DNA of 64,000 bases from Gari tellinella (GCA_922989275.2 OV277864.1:22579550-22643549); one strand, 5' to 3'; counted from the first letter of the stretch, positions 11,405 through 23,642 are shown. Notes: generated from the letters alone by a model not told the origin. Numbers and translations: made by a program.

Positions 11405-11700
11405 TTATTTGCAATAAGTTTGGATCAAGATCAGGGGTCCGTTTCATAAAACTTCGTACGACGAATGTTGTCGTAAGTCAAAATGATAAAGGTCTCAATT
11501 TATTTCTATATCTAATCCTGTCTTGTGACATCTCTTTGGATGTCACAAGACATGGTTACATGTAGATAGCGTTATCAGAAATTCGATGTATTTTAAAGTT
11601 TTGACGTACGCCCGGGTTTTTTATGAAACGGGCCCCGGGCGACCAATTACTTGACGTCTGATATTGTTTGAAACTGTTGACACTCTTTTTACTTACCCTT
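11405..11700. mobile_element. Worn B hairpin interrupted by element H
   Basis: TTTGCAATAAGTTTGGATCA and, after H, TTGACGTCTGATATTGTTTG and GACACTC belong to a decayed B element. Confidence 0.45.
11434..11636. mobile_element. Family H MITE with GGGGYCCGTTTCATAAA ends
   Basis: Left GGGGTCCGTTTCATAAAAC and right TTTATGAAACGGGCCCC are inverted. Inside is a hairpin GTCTTGTGACATC / GATGTCACAAGAC (about 11519-11552). Superfamily not assigned. Confidence 0.8.
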
Positions 11701-11914
11701 AATAAAAGAATACATTTAAACTGATATTTAAGTTATTTCGCATAACGCCTATATTGAAGACGAAACAGTAATAATATACCCTTATTACAATATCGTATGC
11801 TTCACAGTGCTGGACAGCATATATTTGCAGAAGAAAATCTCTAATACAACCATTATATAATGTTAACAAGAACGTATATAGATATAATGTACGTTACTCG
11901 TGGTAATTAGCTGG

Positions 11915-12015
11915 TGCTTAAAGATGACAGCGTAAAACAATGTTAAAGTAAAGCTTAAAGCTCCCTTAGGAGCATTCTGTTTCACTTTCAGATTACTTTA
12001 AGCTGTCACCTGTCT
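11915..12015. repeat. C/E-type hairpin remnant
   Basis: GCTTAAAGATGACAG, AGCTCCCTTAGGAGC, GTTTCACTTTCAGATTACTT and AGCTGTCACCTGTCT match the E core. Confidence 0.6.
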
Positions 12016-12038
12016 TTCATACAATTACATGTAACCAT

Positions 12039-12332
12039 TTGAACCCTAGTACCGCATATTGGCATCATTTGCAAACAAGAAACATGTGAACAGTACACTT
12101 GTCAAATGCAAACAGTAAAAACCCAGTGAACATATTTGAAACAGTACACTTGTCAAATGCAAACAGTAAAAACCCAGATCAGAGGGCTCCGAAAGGAGCC
12201 CTCTGATCAGGGTCTTTACTGTTTGTCATAATGCCAAACATTGACAAACACAAAGCTTAAAAGTAAAAAATGGACTAGACTTAAATGGAAACTGGAATTG
12301 TCCATTTCAAGTTTCAGGGAGGAAAGAGTTAA
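12039..12332 (-). mobile_element. Family D MITE with an internal tandem duplication; hairpin 12160-12225
   Basis: Ends TTGAACCCTAGTACC and GGAGGAAAGAGTTAA. ACAGTACACTTGTCAAATGC plus AAACAGTAAAAACCCAG occurs twice (12090 and 12141). Hairpin centre GGGCTCCGAAAGGAGCCC. Confidence 0.8.
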
Positions 12333-12534
12333 TAAGCTTTCTCGTTAGTGATCATAATAGAGATGTTTGCACCAGTTGGGATGTCTGTTAGGCTAATGAA
12401 ATATAAACTCAAATCACATCGCCATGTGATCAGAATTCAGTCTGAATTCCAGTTAGAAGCAAGCAAAAGGTGGATACACGTTGATCTTGAAAACACCTAA
12501 GATTTCCTAATGTTCTATTTTTCAAGCGTCATTG

Positions 12535-12655
12535 ATTAAAGCAGTTTGAAAGAAAAACAGAACGCACCGTTAGGCAATTGTTTGCTTTACTTTCAGGCTG
12601 TTTAAAGCTAGCATCTGCTAGATTTCGGAAATTCCGGAGAAATGGCAGCCCTTTA
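12535..12655. repeat. Worn family C hairpin with O-like end
   Basis: TTAAAGCAGTTTGAAAG ... TGCTTTACTTTCAGGCTG ... TTTAAAGCTAGCATCTGCTAG, followed by GGAGAAATGGCAGCCCT, which matches an O terminus. Confidence 0.5.
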
Positions 12656-13093
12656 AATAGGTCATATAACATACCTGCACACTTATGGAAGGAAGTGTGT
12701 TCTTGTTTTATCGTTATAAAAACAACCCGTTCTTGATGCGATAATTCGATGATGCAATAACATAATAAGTCAGTTTAAATGCAGCTGTTGTATTTCAAGG
12801 TTACATTGTAAAATCTGTTGCATGTTGCATTCTTCGTTAGAAGGCCAAGCGAACATGTTCACCCTATTAACATATAAACCACTACCTTATTATAATGGCG
12901 CGTTCCGTGCAATATCGTTTTACCAATCTTCTACCATTAAATGGTGTTTCCTAGAATTATAGTCTGCAAATTGTTTTACTCCATAGATACTCGTTTTTAC
13001 ACATTTAATGCGTGCCTCCACAGAAGAAAATATTCTCCCTTTATACAATATTCAAAATGAAACGTAAGAGGTATTTCCTGTATATTGGCAGAT

Positions 13094-13470
13094 CACTGGG
13101 GGTCAACGTAGTACATTGTATCACGAGGATCGTTTCGCACAGAAGCTCCGTCGTGTATCCCATGCTGTAAAATGCTTCACATGTAGGCTATTTGGTAAAC
13201 AAGACTATTAAACATGATACGAATATCAATATATTAGAATGATTGTGTCAATGGAACATCTTTTGGGTTGTAAAGGATCTGTAATATTGCAATAAATTGA
13301 TTTTTAACCGAGTTTAACGAATTTACCATCATGAGCCACACATAGTATGTATACGTTATCCGAGGAAGTACATTGTATATGTAAATGATACCAACTGTAG
13401 TCATCATTGAATTTATATACGGGGCTTCTGTGCTAAACGGGTCGTCGTGATACTTCGTTGGCCCCCAGTG
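13094..13470. mobile_element. Family P inverted-repeat element, about 377 bp
   Basis: Left CACTGGGGGTCAACGTAGTA and right TACTTCGTTGGCCCCCAGTG are inverted. The similarity extends about 50 bp inward (TCACGAGGATCG / CGGGTCGTCGTGA, CACAGAAGC / GCTTCTGTG). AGAT flanks both ends. CAC ends with a 4-bp duplication would fit a Chapaev-like (CMC) element; this is inference. No ORF. Confidence 0.75.
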
Positions 13471-13802
13471 AGATGGTAAAACCTGCTCTAAGTAGTCACC
13501 AATCTAGAAACAAGCTATGGAGTACAGGGTAACCCATTACATGTACTGCATATATACGCCCTCTATTTACGCCTTAAATATATTCCGCATCTGGAGACAA
13601 TAGGTTTAATTTATAGGCATCTGTGAATTAAAGTGAGAAAAAAATAATCCGCTTGTACGTGGTTTGAGAACACCCATTTCATGAGAATCAATCAAGTAAT
13701 CTACTTTAAATGAACCATACTACTAATTTAAAGTAGTTAAAGGTACATAAGTTTATGACAATTTGTTGGAACAATTAACATTTTTCCTAACTCTAAATTG
13801 GA

Positions 13803-13850
13803 AACTGTTTGGAATCGGATACGAAGCCGAGTAATTCGGCGTTTGACGAA
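13803..13850. repeat. Worn shared-type hairpin
   Basis: CTGTTTGGAATCGGATACGAAGCC, then GAGTAATTC, then GGCGTTTGACGA. Confidence 0.4.
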
Positions 13851-14139
13851 ATAACACAGCTTTTACATGTGGCATATTTGAATTTAGTATGAAGGTGTTT
13901 ATTGCTAAAGGGTACGGTCTTCGCTCTCTATAAATAGAAGCAATACACACGGATGTTAATAAACTGATAAATATAAGAAACAAAGTGGATCCAGAGGAGA
14001 CAAAAAAGCCACACGGTTCGTACGTACATCCAAATTGGTCGACGATTTAATTATGAAATAATTTATAAATGGCAGCGAGGCTTACACACGACAAAGATAG
14101 ATTTCAGGCGAACATTGCCTAGTGTGCTCAACTCATTCA

Positions 14140-14330
14140 TCCCCTTAAACATGTAATTGGTAATCCCAATTTTCAATTAAATCTAGTCCATTTGACAATA
14201 TTCAGGGATTATGTTAGCGGCATATTGCTAAATGACAAACAGTGAAGACTCAAATTAGAGGAGCTCTCTGCTGAAGATTAAACTTGTTTACATAGGACAC
14301 ATGCACTCTCCAAATGTGCCAAATACAAGT
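14140..14330. mobile_element. Worn family D copy
   Basis: CTAGTCCATTTGACAATATT, GACAAACAGTGAAGACTC and CATAGGACACATGCACTC follow D in order; the hairpin has decayed. Confidence 0.55.
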
Positions 14331-14993
14331 ATACACGTTGCTTGGGTTACATGTGTTGCAACCGCATGTCAGATTGACATTTTCCTTTTTATGTAACCAT
14401 GGTAAAAGGGAAACGTTGTGTTATTGTTCAAAAGCCACTCAGTAGAAGAAAGACAAAATTTACAGGATTTATTTGTTCCCCAAACGTTTACCAACTGTTG
14501 AAGAATTGTTAATCCAAATAAGGCACCTATTACACATTAATAATTCTGCAAAGCCAGCCTAGTTTAAAAAACATAGAGACTGTTTTAAGTATTTTCGCAG
14601 ACGACACATTTCAAGCACTCGAAAGGAGCGCATGACAATGGTAAATTAGCAATTGTTGAAGGATAAGATTCCTACTAATAAGCAACACTCCCTTTCCTGT
14701 GCTTAACAGAAACACTCACGTCTTTCTCTCACGTTTAACTAGTTTTTGCTTCAAAACATCATGGCCATAGGAGCCAGGTGAGCCAACTTTCTGTATAAAA
14801 AAGGGAAAAACATTCCCGATTATTTTACTACAGTTTATGCATTCCGGTTTGGAAATATAAATCACCATCCCCATTTTTACAGGATAATGCGTGCCATCCT
14901 ATTTTCAATCAACCTTTTCATTTCAATAAACGACAGAAGTGGACATTGCTACCCTTTTTTTTTATCAAGATCCAAACTGTTTTACGTGTTTAT

Positions 14994-15345
14994 TAACCCT
15001 TTCACTGCCACATTTTCCTGGGATATTTACCCATACACCATTTCTTTGTTGTCTGCAATGTCGTTTCAAAGTTAAAACGTAATGCAGTATGACTGCAGAA
15101 TTTAGGCAACCGACTTCCTTTCTTGGATTGTAAACACCTTTGATTTGAAAGAATAACACTTTATTCGACAATTAAAGCTGTAAAAGATATCCCATAATAA
15201 GTTATTTAGACGACACCTCAATGTTGTAGTTCCAGACATGATGCCGATGGTTCGGCCAAGTAAGATACAACGAAGGTTATACGTCGCTGAAATATGCCGT
15301 TTTATTTAGATGTAGTAGCCATTCGGGCGTTAAAGGGATATAACT
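14994..15345. mobile_element. Possible worn family B element
   Basis: TTAACCCTTTCACTGCCAC is a clear B left end. The hairpin is absent, and the right end (GTTAAAGGGATA) is uncertain. Confidence 0.4.
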
Positions 15346-15643
15346 ATATCACATTTGTTACAAAACAAACTGAATATCAAATGGACGCTACTCGACTAAA
15401 TTTGAATTTTTACAAATTGATTTATTAAACCGTAATTTCATTGCTAAACCTAAAACACCTTTTGGATGAAATGATTCAATTTCGATTGAGTAAACGGTAC
15501 TTTTTCCAGTTTAAACGCTACTTAACGCCGACAGAATGCAGACTATTGTTGACAAAATATTGTTTTTCTAAATTTTGATATTTCTTTTCTATCTCAGTTC
15601 CAAGTAGTTTGGAATCTCACTAGACATCCATTTAAGTACTTGT

Positions 15644-15902
15644 TTAACCCTTTACCTCATAGCCTGTTTCTAGATTTGAAGACAGGTGACCACTTAAAGC
15701 AGGTTGAAAGTAAAGCAGAATGCGCCCTAAGGCGCATTCTGCTTTACTTTCAACCTGCTTTAAGTCACAAGTTGCTAGTATATACATGTAAGTAATATTT
15801 CTAATTGTACATGTTCATGCCTGTATAATCTTGAACTATTTTCTTTGGCGGAGGGATAAATTAAAATGGGCTAAAAGGTGCTTCTATCAGGTAAAGGGTT
15901 AA
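15644..15902 (+). mobile_element. Family C MITE, reference-like; hairpin 15693-15764
   Basis: 259 bp, TTAACCCTTTACCTC to GGTAAAGGGTTAA. The 72-bp hairpin pairs CTTAAAGCAGGTTGAAAGTA with its complement around GCGCCCTAAGGCGC, nearly perfect. Confidence 0.9.
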
Positions 15903-16129
15903 GGACATGCGTGTTTATTGGAAGAATAGTCTACGAATATTGTCTGCTTCAATGTACAAATGGTTCGACTCGAGTACGATAAACGAATATATTGGTCACT
16001 CAACTGAAATCAAATTGATTGACATTATGATAGTATCTAAAAACATGGATAATATAGTATATACATCTACATTATAAATAGCTGCATATATGAAATTCTG
16101 ACGGAAATAACTTCCGGTGCTAAATGTTA

Positions 16130-16290
16130 ATATATTCCCCCATGGCGTGTTTCTAGTATTGAAGACAGATGGTCACTTGAAACTGATTAAAAGTAAGGCA
16201 GAATATGTCTTTAGGCGCAATATGCTTTACTTACAGCCTGTTGTAAGCTACCATCTTTTAGAATATTGAAAATATTAAGTATATTATTGT
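16130..16290 (+). mobile_element. Worn family C copy
   Basis: GTTTCTAGTATTGAAGACAG, then a loose hairpin CACTTGAAACTGATT / CAGCCTGTTGTAAG. Right end lost. Confidence 0.6.
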
Positions 16291-16419
16291 AACAGTTTGG
16301 CATTGTTGCATTGTTAGTATGTTCATTTTCGGTATAGATCTATTTGTTTAGCTTATTCAGTGCAATTTAGTTTCTTTACTTAACTTTAGATTTAAGGCAA
16401 TTTGACCGAAGAAGCATCG

Positions 16420-16658
16420 ATTGCAATGCCAAACAATTCAGTCCCCAAGGTTCAAAAGCAAAAGCCCAAAGTTGACCAACCGAATGCTTGATAACGATTT
16501 CAGATTAAGCTGATAAGATTATCGTTCTCAAGCATTTGATTGTTCAGATTTGATCTTTTGCTGAGGAAAATGTCATATCTGACCAATCAAATGTTTTAGA
16601 ACGCTATCAGACTTTACTCAAATTCCTTATAACTTTGCATTCAGACTGTTTTCAACTG
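16420..16658. mobile_element. Family G element, rearranged
   Basis: Holds three CAAGCATTTGATTG-type segments in both orientations, with TTATAACTTTGCATTCAGAC and TGTTTTCAACTGT at the right end. Confidence 0.6.
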
Positions 16659-16663
16659 TCAGT

Positions 16664-16915
16664 TTAACCCTTTACCCCATAACCTGTTTCTAGTTTTGAA
16701 AATATGTGCCTACTTAAAGCAGGTTGAAAGTAAAGCAGAATGCGCCTTAAGGCCCATTCTGCTTTACTTGCAGCCTGCTTTAAGTTACCACCTGCTAGAA
16801 TTAAGAAAATATTCCTTCTGATACATATTCATGACAGTATAGATTGGAATTATTTTCTTCCGCGGAGGGTTAAACGGAATGCGCTAAAAGGCGCTTCTAT
16901 AAGGTAAAGGGTTAA
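16664..16915 (+). mobile_element. Family C MITE
   Basis: 252 bp, TTAACCCTTTACCCC to GGTAAAGGGTTAA; hairpin around GCGCCTTAAGGCCC. Lies 6 bp from element G and about 760 bp from the previous full C copy. Confidence 0.9.
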
Positions 16916-17404
16916 TCAGACATGGTAGTAATGCGTTGTCGTCGGTTCATACAACCTGTAGCTTATTGAAGACATTTAATCAAAACTAAAATATATTCCT
17001 GTTGTTTTAATATTAATGAAAAACAAACATGCAACTCTGCAGGATGTGAAAACTGATATTGTAGATAATGTTGGTGGTATTCAATTATTTATGCAAATCA
17101 TCACCGTACAAGATGATGTATGTATATATGCGATCGGATGTACGGCGCCAAGTATGCGGTAATTTCGTTTTGACATGCGAACCCTTCCTAGAAGATAACG
17201 CTTACCATCTTTTTGTCAAATTATGGTGCTATCCATTCTGACGTTTAGCCGGTATAATAATGATTTGCATCCCAGACCCAATAATACAATTTCTACCTCC
17301 CGTCACTAAGTAAGAATTCATGTCTGGGTACAATCAGTGAGAGGCAGGGTAGCATCACGTGGCGATATCTAAAATGGAACTGCAATACTTAAAATTTGGC
17401 TTCT
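16916..17404. other. No gene or element seen
   Basis: Mixed-composition spacer with no supported feature. Confidence 0.35.
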
Positions 17405-17835
17405 TTATGATTAATAATACATGTATCAATAACAATAATAATAACAATGATAATAATTATAACGATAATAATTGTTATTATTTTAATCTTCATTATCAAA
17501 ATATATATTACTCTTATCATAATTATTAGTTGTTGTAATAGTAATTATAGAATATTGGTATCAGAATTGTTATTATCTTTATAATCATTGTTAATATTAT
17601 CAAAAGTAGAAGTAGTTACCATTAATTTTATTTATCATGTTTCTTTTGTAGTAGTGGTATTAGCAACAGCAGTAATAGTAAATGATGTAGTAGTAGTAGT
17701 ACATGTAGTACAGTAGTTAAAGCTGCAACAGCAGAAGTACTTATAGTAGTGGATGTACTATTAGTAGCATCAGCAATAGGAGTAGTAAAAGTAGTAGCGT
17801 AGCAGCAACAGTAGTAGTAGAAGGAGTTGTAGTGC
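17405..17835. repeat. Degenerate trinucleotide tract (AAT/ATT then AGT/GCA)
   Basis: First half is imperfect AATAAT/ATTATT, second half imperfect GTAGTA / AGCAGC. No reading frame is conserved. Confidence 0.8.
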
Positions 17836-18201
17836 AGTACAATATTTATTTCATTGCCATACCGACGTCGCTGTAATGATTAACAATTTAATTGTTTATT
17901 TCATTTCCATGTATAAATGGTTAGATGTTGCCTTTTTATTTGATTTTAATAATTATAATTAATCATTGGTTGTATTGAAAACTGATTGGTTACAATTGCA
18001 ATCAAAGTAAAACAGAAATATGTCAAGGCCATAAAATAGTGGCCTGCAAGACAGTAGGAAGCATTCCCAAAGGTTCTATACCAGGTTATAGAGAGTTATT
18101 TTCGCCCATAACCAGGAACATGCTCTTCTTTTGGAATATAAGTTAAATGTATCATGAATAATTAAATAACGCCCCATTAGACGTGGACTATTTTAGCACG
18201 T

Positions 18202-18412
18202 TTAACCCATTCACCGCCTTATCCAGAGTTCAATAGTAGCTTGCAAACAGTTTTGATCCTGATCAGAAGCCGCGATACGCGGCGTCTGATCAGGATCCAA
18301 GCTGTTGGACACTGAATGTTATATTTCTTAAGTCAAAACATCTAAAATTTAAATTAGAGAAAAAAAGCATATTGTTTTAAATTTGATGACGTCAGGGCAG
18401 TGAAAGGGTTAT
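18202..18412 (-). mobile_element. Family B MITE, hairpin 18244-18307
   Basis: TTAACCCATTCACCGCC to GGCAGTGAAAGGGTTAT. The TGATGACGTCAGGGCAGTG sector is at the right, so orientation is reversed relative to 9706. Confidence 0.85.
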
Positions 18413-18682
18413 ACAGAATGTAGGAGTCTCTTGACAACAGTTTTAAATGAGATCATCATTATCAAACCATAAGTTCAGAAAATGAAACAAAATAGCGAAA
18501 CTAAAATCTTGTTAGCGCCACTCAATTACCATACATATTGATTAATGTATCATGGTACAGGCCCATTTCTCAGCCAGATAAACAGCTATCAATGGAATTC
18601 ACGACAGGGGTTTGCAAGAGATTAAACTGAATTTTACCATTTGACATTTTGCAGGAGATCATTTCATTAAGTGTGAATCTAG

Positions 18683-18874
18683 TACAGTCAAAAGCTTGCT
18701 GAGCGAACATCCAAATATAGATGTAATTACAATCTTCAAAAATTGACTGCTAAATGTCTGAACAAAAGTAATGCAGAGAGCTCCTTTAAGAGTTTTCTGC
18801 ATTACTTTTGTTCAGCAATATGGCAATTGTTCGACTCTAGGGACTAAGGGCATCCTCATAAGTGCTAGACTGTA
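18683..18874. mobile_element. Family Q hairpin MITE with TACAGTC ends
   Basis: TACAGTCAAAAGCTTGCTGAG and CTCATAAGTGCTAGACTGTA are weakly inverted. The core is a strong hairpin: CTGAACAAAAGTAATGCAGA / TCTGCATTACTTTTGTTCAG around GCTCCTTTAAGAG. Confidence 0.65.
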
Positions 18875-19163
18875 CTGCAAATGAGATCTTCTGATCATTT
18901 CCGGTTAGGCCGGAAGTATCACAATCATGTTACACATTTAAAACAAGTTTGTGTTATATCTGGTTTTCGCATTTAATTCAAGCATGGTTTGACAGTTTTA
19001 CAATGGAAGCGTCTGTTGGATTGCTGTGAAAAGTTCATTATTAAATAATAGCGATGTTAGGTAAACAATGCCCGTTTCCATATTATTTTTTAAAACTGAA
19101 CACGTGATAGTATCGTCTGCTTGAAAGTTGGGGTCTGCAAAATTGTTTTTAGAGTATTAGAGG

Positions 19164-19380
19164 TGATTAATCTCTTCGCTGTCATGCCGTCATCAATTTT
19201 AAACAATGGTCGTCTGCTTCTATGTATCACATTTAAGTGTTAGGTATGTTTTACTTAAAATAGACTGAAATGAGAGTCAAACATTTTGGATTACATATAT
19301 GATCAGATGTCGCGTTACGTGACGTCTGTTCAGGGTCCAAACATTTTACAAACAACTGTCAATCAATGGGTCAGGCAATG
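19164..19380 (+). mobile_element. Worn family B MITE
   Basis: TTAATCTCTTCGCTGTCATG, TTAAACAATGGTCGTCTGCT, GAGAGTCAAACATTTTGG, TCGCGTTACGTGACGTCTG, then GGGTCAGGCAATGG. Confidence 0.7.
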
Positions 19381-20443
19381 GTGTGTCTATATACAGCATA
19401 TCCAATATACACGATCTATATCTATACTGTTGCCTTGGTTATATGCTAAATGCATTGAAGATTATTATTCTCAATTGCCATCTGCTTCCAAAAAGTCGTT
19501 TGTGTAATACAATCAAATTCAGTATTTTTAATACAGTTCAAATATGTTAAACAATTCTCAATCAGTTCTGATCAAGGATAGACGCAGAGAAAGGTGACGT
19601 CTACGCTTGGTGCAATCTGCTTGCAATGCTTATCAATCGCGCAAAGCGTGAAAAAGGGTAATTGATTAGAGCATTTTTCTCTTATGTCAAGGATTGGCAT
19701 TTTAACAATGTTTTCTCTCAAAACAATGTATAGAAGTTTGAAGTAAACGTACAGTCACAAATGTGTTAGGCGATCAATACATGTAGGTATTCGCTAAGCA
19801 CAAGTCGCTGTTTAATGCAAGAGAATAGGAATGTGGACAACTTATACATACCCTTTTTCAATAGTGTTGCCATAAGCAGACACGTTCACCCTATTACCAC
19901 ATAAATACGTCTTTTTTACGCTTTTAATGTATTCCTCATTTGCAAATGTTAGCTAGGTCGTGCTTTACACGATAAGTGTTAAACATGCAATTTATCCAGA
20001 GATTTAACAATACACATGTAAGTGTAGATTGATAACATTGCAGATCCGATTAAAAATTAACAACTATTTAACCAGAAACTGTAAAACCCCTCTTTTGCGA
20101 CAACTAAATTGTGTTCATTAACAGGTTTTTAACGTAGGTGGCTGCTTAATCCAAAGAAAAGTGTAAATAAAACATAAATATTCTACTGTTTGACATCTGT
20201 TTCTAAAATTCCTGAACTACTGTTTTATAACAATTTAAATAAAACATTAAAACGTCGATATTTGGACAATGAAATGAATAAAGCATGGAAAGGTGTTTAA
20301 TTTCCGTTTGTAGAAGTGGGTTTATATAAGTAAATATTGGATGCATGTATGGTTTTTCTGTTCTGTTCTGTATATCTCGTATAAAGCGCCTGCTAGATAG
20401 AATATCATTTGTAAGACTGTATGAAGGTGTTAACTTAATGCAA
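19381..20443. other. No gene seen; one worn hairpin
   Basis: Decayed TCTGATCAAGGATAGACG at about 19565. 19860-19940 shares TTCACCCTATTA and TTTTTACxCTTTTAATG with 12855-13010. Confidence 0.35.
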
Positions 20444-20458
20444 CCCCCCCCCCCCCCC
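20444..20458 (+). repeat. Poly-C run of 15
   Basis: Homopolymer, likely length-variable and prone to sequencing error. Confidence 0.95.
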
Positions 20459-21323
20459 ATAATACAAAAAGTTCCTATAAAGCTTGATGCAATGTTTTTA
20501 TCTTGCACTAAGCAGCATTACTTTTGTTCTTTAGAAATTCGATTTTGCATTTCAGTGTTGGCCAATTGGATTTAAATAAATTGTCATCGTTTCAAAAGCT
20601 ATAATTTTCTATATTTCATTTAATCGATTTTGCATTTATAATCAGTTAAATGAAAACCTGGAAAACAATATTTTAATACGGAATTAAATGTGTTTTACAA
20701 ACATTCAAACACAGTTCTCAGTGAGAGGGTTCTATATGCAAGAATTGCAACGTACGTCAAAATAAAGTTTAGATTTAATCCTTTCTTCCGTATATAAACA
20801 AGTGCAAATCAAGTTTATTCAACCGTAAAAAAAAGTCGTACATTAAACTGAAAATACATTTTGTAAAAAAAGCATAATTTATTTTTGAATATCAGAAAGT
20901 TTAGTTAGCAGTGGTGCCTAATCTGCCTCTAGAATATTTGCTATGATCATCATCGTTTTGAAACAAACGCGTTTATTGGTAAATAATGTAGTTTTATAAA
21001 GTTGTATAAATTGTCCAGGAAATATCATTCCGTGCGTATTAACGACAGTGGGTGTTTCCTTTGTGCTATGCAACATCCAAATTTAACAGTTTGTACATAA
21101 GTGATAATTCGAATACAGCAATATCTATTGAACTACTAATATTTAAATATCTCCTGAATTATAGATAATGAAATGTTTTCAACTTATATATGCACGTGGT
21201 GAGACAACGTGACTGGAAGAAACACACGCATTTCCCAAACGAAGCGTTTGTGCCAGATGACTCGGTGTTCATTGAAGACAATATGGAGCAAAGACAGACG
21301 CTGGGTAGCTCTGATTAGTCGCA
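20459..21323. other. No gene or element seen
   Basis: AT-rich, no supported ORF. Confidence 0.4.
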
Positions 21324-21562
21324 TTCAGTGGAGAAAACGGTATTCTTTCCCAATAAACGCGTCTACGCTAAAACTAATATTTATATTGCAAACAATTTAT
21401 AGCCAGATCAGACGCCGGGTTACGCGGCGTCTGATCAGGCACCAAACTGTTTGCCACCAAGATAAACATGGAATATCAAAATTGTCCAAAAATTGTACTT
21501 TCCATGATTTAGTGCTTTGCGTTTGCGTTTCGTTTGCGTTTAAACGGGAAAAAATAACTGTT
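21324..21562 (-). mobile_element. Family A MITE, right end eroded; hybrid loop
   Basis: TTCAGTGGAGAAAACGG start. The loop reads GCCGGGTTACGCGGC, left arm like A and right arm like B. Right terminus lost after GGGAAAAAATAAC. Confidence 0.8.
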
Positions 21563-21689
21563 ATAATAATAATATTATAAATTAATCGTCAACATGATAA
21601 ATACTAATACGTTTCCTGCATTTACTTGCATTGCGTTTTGTTTTGGATATACATAAACTACCGTTGTATCCGCTATACAAGAAACTGAC

Positions 21690-21810
21690 CTTATTCTTTT
21701 AGACAAGTTTCGTCTACTTCTATTTCTCAAATTTACTAAAGTAAAATCGTTTTGAGTGTCAAACTGTTTGCTAATAACAGTCGTACATGTAAGGCAGCAA
21801 GGAGTTGATG
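21690..21810 (+). mobile_element. Worn family B fragment with hairpin lost
   Basis: GTTTCGTCTACTTCTATTTC, then GAGTGTCAAACTGTTTGCTAA. CAAAC joins directly to TGTTTG, so the palindrome is gone. GTAAGGCAGCAAGGAGTTGA follows. Confidence 0.55.
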
Positions 21811-22424
21811 GTAGATTGGCAAGTTTTCTGGCTTTCAATCCAACCAAAGCAATATTTACGTAACGTTATCAAGTAGACGATAAACTTCGGGTATCCCATT
21901 TCTAACGCCACCTGTTATTTGAAGAGAATAAGTGTTAAAATAATAGATAAACTAAGATTGAAATAATACATGTAAATTATTCTGATAGTATATTCTACAG
22001 GGGACAAAACGCTATGTTGTTTTTCATTAAACCTGTTTTGGACACCCATAGCTCCATTGCAAATAGTTTGAATGCGGGTCTAGTGCATGTTCCGGTTTCT
22101 ACATGTACATCTACATGTAACTGTATTTCGTTAGGACTTAGTGTAGTCAAAACGAGAAATAATAACATAATCACTACTGTAGGTTAAGGTGAGTGACCGG
22201 CCACTGTAACCGATCAGAATCATCGACCGTTTATATTATGGGTTGTACAAGGGATGTTTTTTGCTCTGCTGCGTCAAATCAGTGTCAAATAGCCACCAGT
22301 CTCTCTAGAAAGTCTTCGCCACAGGATAAACTATAGACATATTAGACAGACATAAAAATACGCATACAGAATAATAAACGGAAATATAGACAGGTACAGT
22401 GGAAAAGACGTGTTTCTTTCCTGT

Positions 22425-22834
22425 CTAACCCTTTCGTTTTAAAGTGTAATCGTCTGATTTTTAACCCTTTCGCAGACAAAGTACAGTAGAACCTCTCTAT
22501 TACGACCACCTCAAAGAAGGCTAATTGTCCTTATACAGGACAGGTGACAGCTTAAAGCAATGTGAAAGTAGGAGCTTTCTGTTTCACTTTCACATTGCTT
22601 TAAGCAGTCACTTGTCTGAAACGACTAATATTTGACACAACTTAGTGGTCGGAATAGAGGGGTTCAGCTGCATTGTCTACTAAAACTTGTCGTTTGCAAT
22701 ACTTTGCCAAATTCCAAATTGCGACAATTGATCATATTGATACGATTGCCGAACAGTTTGGAACTAGACTACGCATTACGCAACCAAACTGTTTACAAAG
22801 TCGACTTTAGTCGCCAAGGCAGTGAAAGGGTTAA
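22425..22834. mobile_element. Family B-like element nested in A
   Basis: From CTAACCCTTTCG (a second TTAACCCTTTCG lies at 22461) to GGCAGTGAAAGGGTTAA. Decayed hairpin GAACAGTTTGGAACTAGACT / CGCAACCAAACTGTTT. Interrupted by E at 22482. Confidence 0.75.
22482..22672 (+). mobile_element. Family E MITE nested in B
   Basis: 191 bp. TACAGTAGAACCTCTCTATT plus ACGACCAC at left, GTGGTCGGAATAGAGGGGTT at right. Core CTTAAAGCAATGTGAAAGTA pairs with TTTCACATTGCTTTAAG. TA borders suggest a pogo/mariner-type target. Confidence 0.85.
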
Positions 22835-23356
22835 ACGAAATTAAAAGAAACAAATGACAGTTATGGTTTGGACTTAGATTTTATCTGGATTGCAGGCAGT
22901 TTGAATCAGGCCACATACATATATAATAATTGTGTATGTTTAAGTAACAAGCACATCAATTAAAAATAATAACGCTTTCTCCAGTGTACACTGTAAGGGT
23001 AGAATAGCAGGACAGAGGAGAACCACACGGTCTGGCACGAGCATTGATCAACAAATGTGCCATACCATTGGAAAACGACACTCATTTGTGCCAGGCAAAT
23101 GATGTTCACTGCAAATATTTTGAAGGAAGATCAGACGCTGAGGAACTGTGTTTGCCCTAGTTCCACCAAACTATTTGCAACCGATTACACTTGTCCAATC
23201 GTTCAAAGGTACATATTTGTTTGCGTTCCGTCGTTTGAACTGAAAAATTGCATGTCCCCAATTAAAAAACAGACTGTATTTGCCTACTTACTGTGTCTTA
23301 CTTCTAACATTACAAACAGTGTGTTTCCTGATCGTCCACTGCGTTCGAAAGCTTTT

Positions 23357-23629
23357 TACAGTGAAGAAAGCGTTTTTCATTCCCGTTTAAACTCAAACGA
23401 AACGCAAACACGTTGCAATAAAACATATGAAATGACAACTTGTTGACCATTCTGACCTTTTATTTTAATCATAATTGCAAACACTTTGGAGCCTGATCAG
23501 ACGCTGGGTTACCCGGCGTCTGATCTGGCTCAAAAGTGTTTGCAGATCTTGCGCCAAATTGTTTGCAATGGAATAGTTGTTTTAGCGTTAACCTGTTTAT
23601 TGCGAAATAATAAAGTCTTCTTTACTGTA
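23357..23629 (+). mobile_element. Family A MITE with duplicated hairpin foot
   Basis: 273 bp, TACAGTGAAGAAAGCG to TTCTTTACTGTA. After the hairpin AAGTGTTTGC, a second CGCCAAATTGTTTGC follows, so the right foot is repeated. Confidence 0.85.
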
Positions 23630-23642
23630 TGCTGGTTATCCA

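Larger units (their letters stand above)
22395..22988 (+). mobile_element. Family A element hosting a B element that hosts an E element
   Basis: A left end TACAGTGGAAAAGACG at 22395; right end GCTTTCTCCAGTGTA near 22988. The A body resumes after the B right end as TTAAACGAAATTAAAAG. Three-level nesting. Confidence 0.75.
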
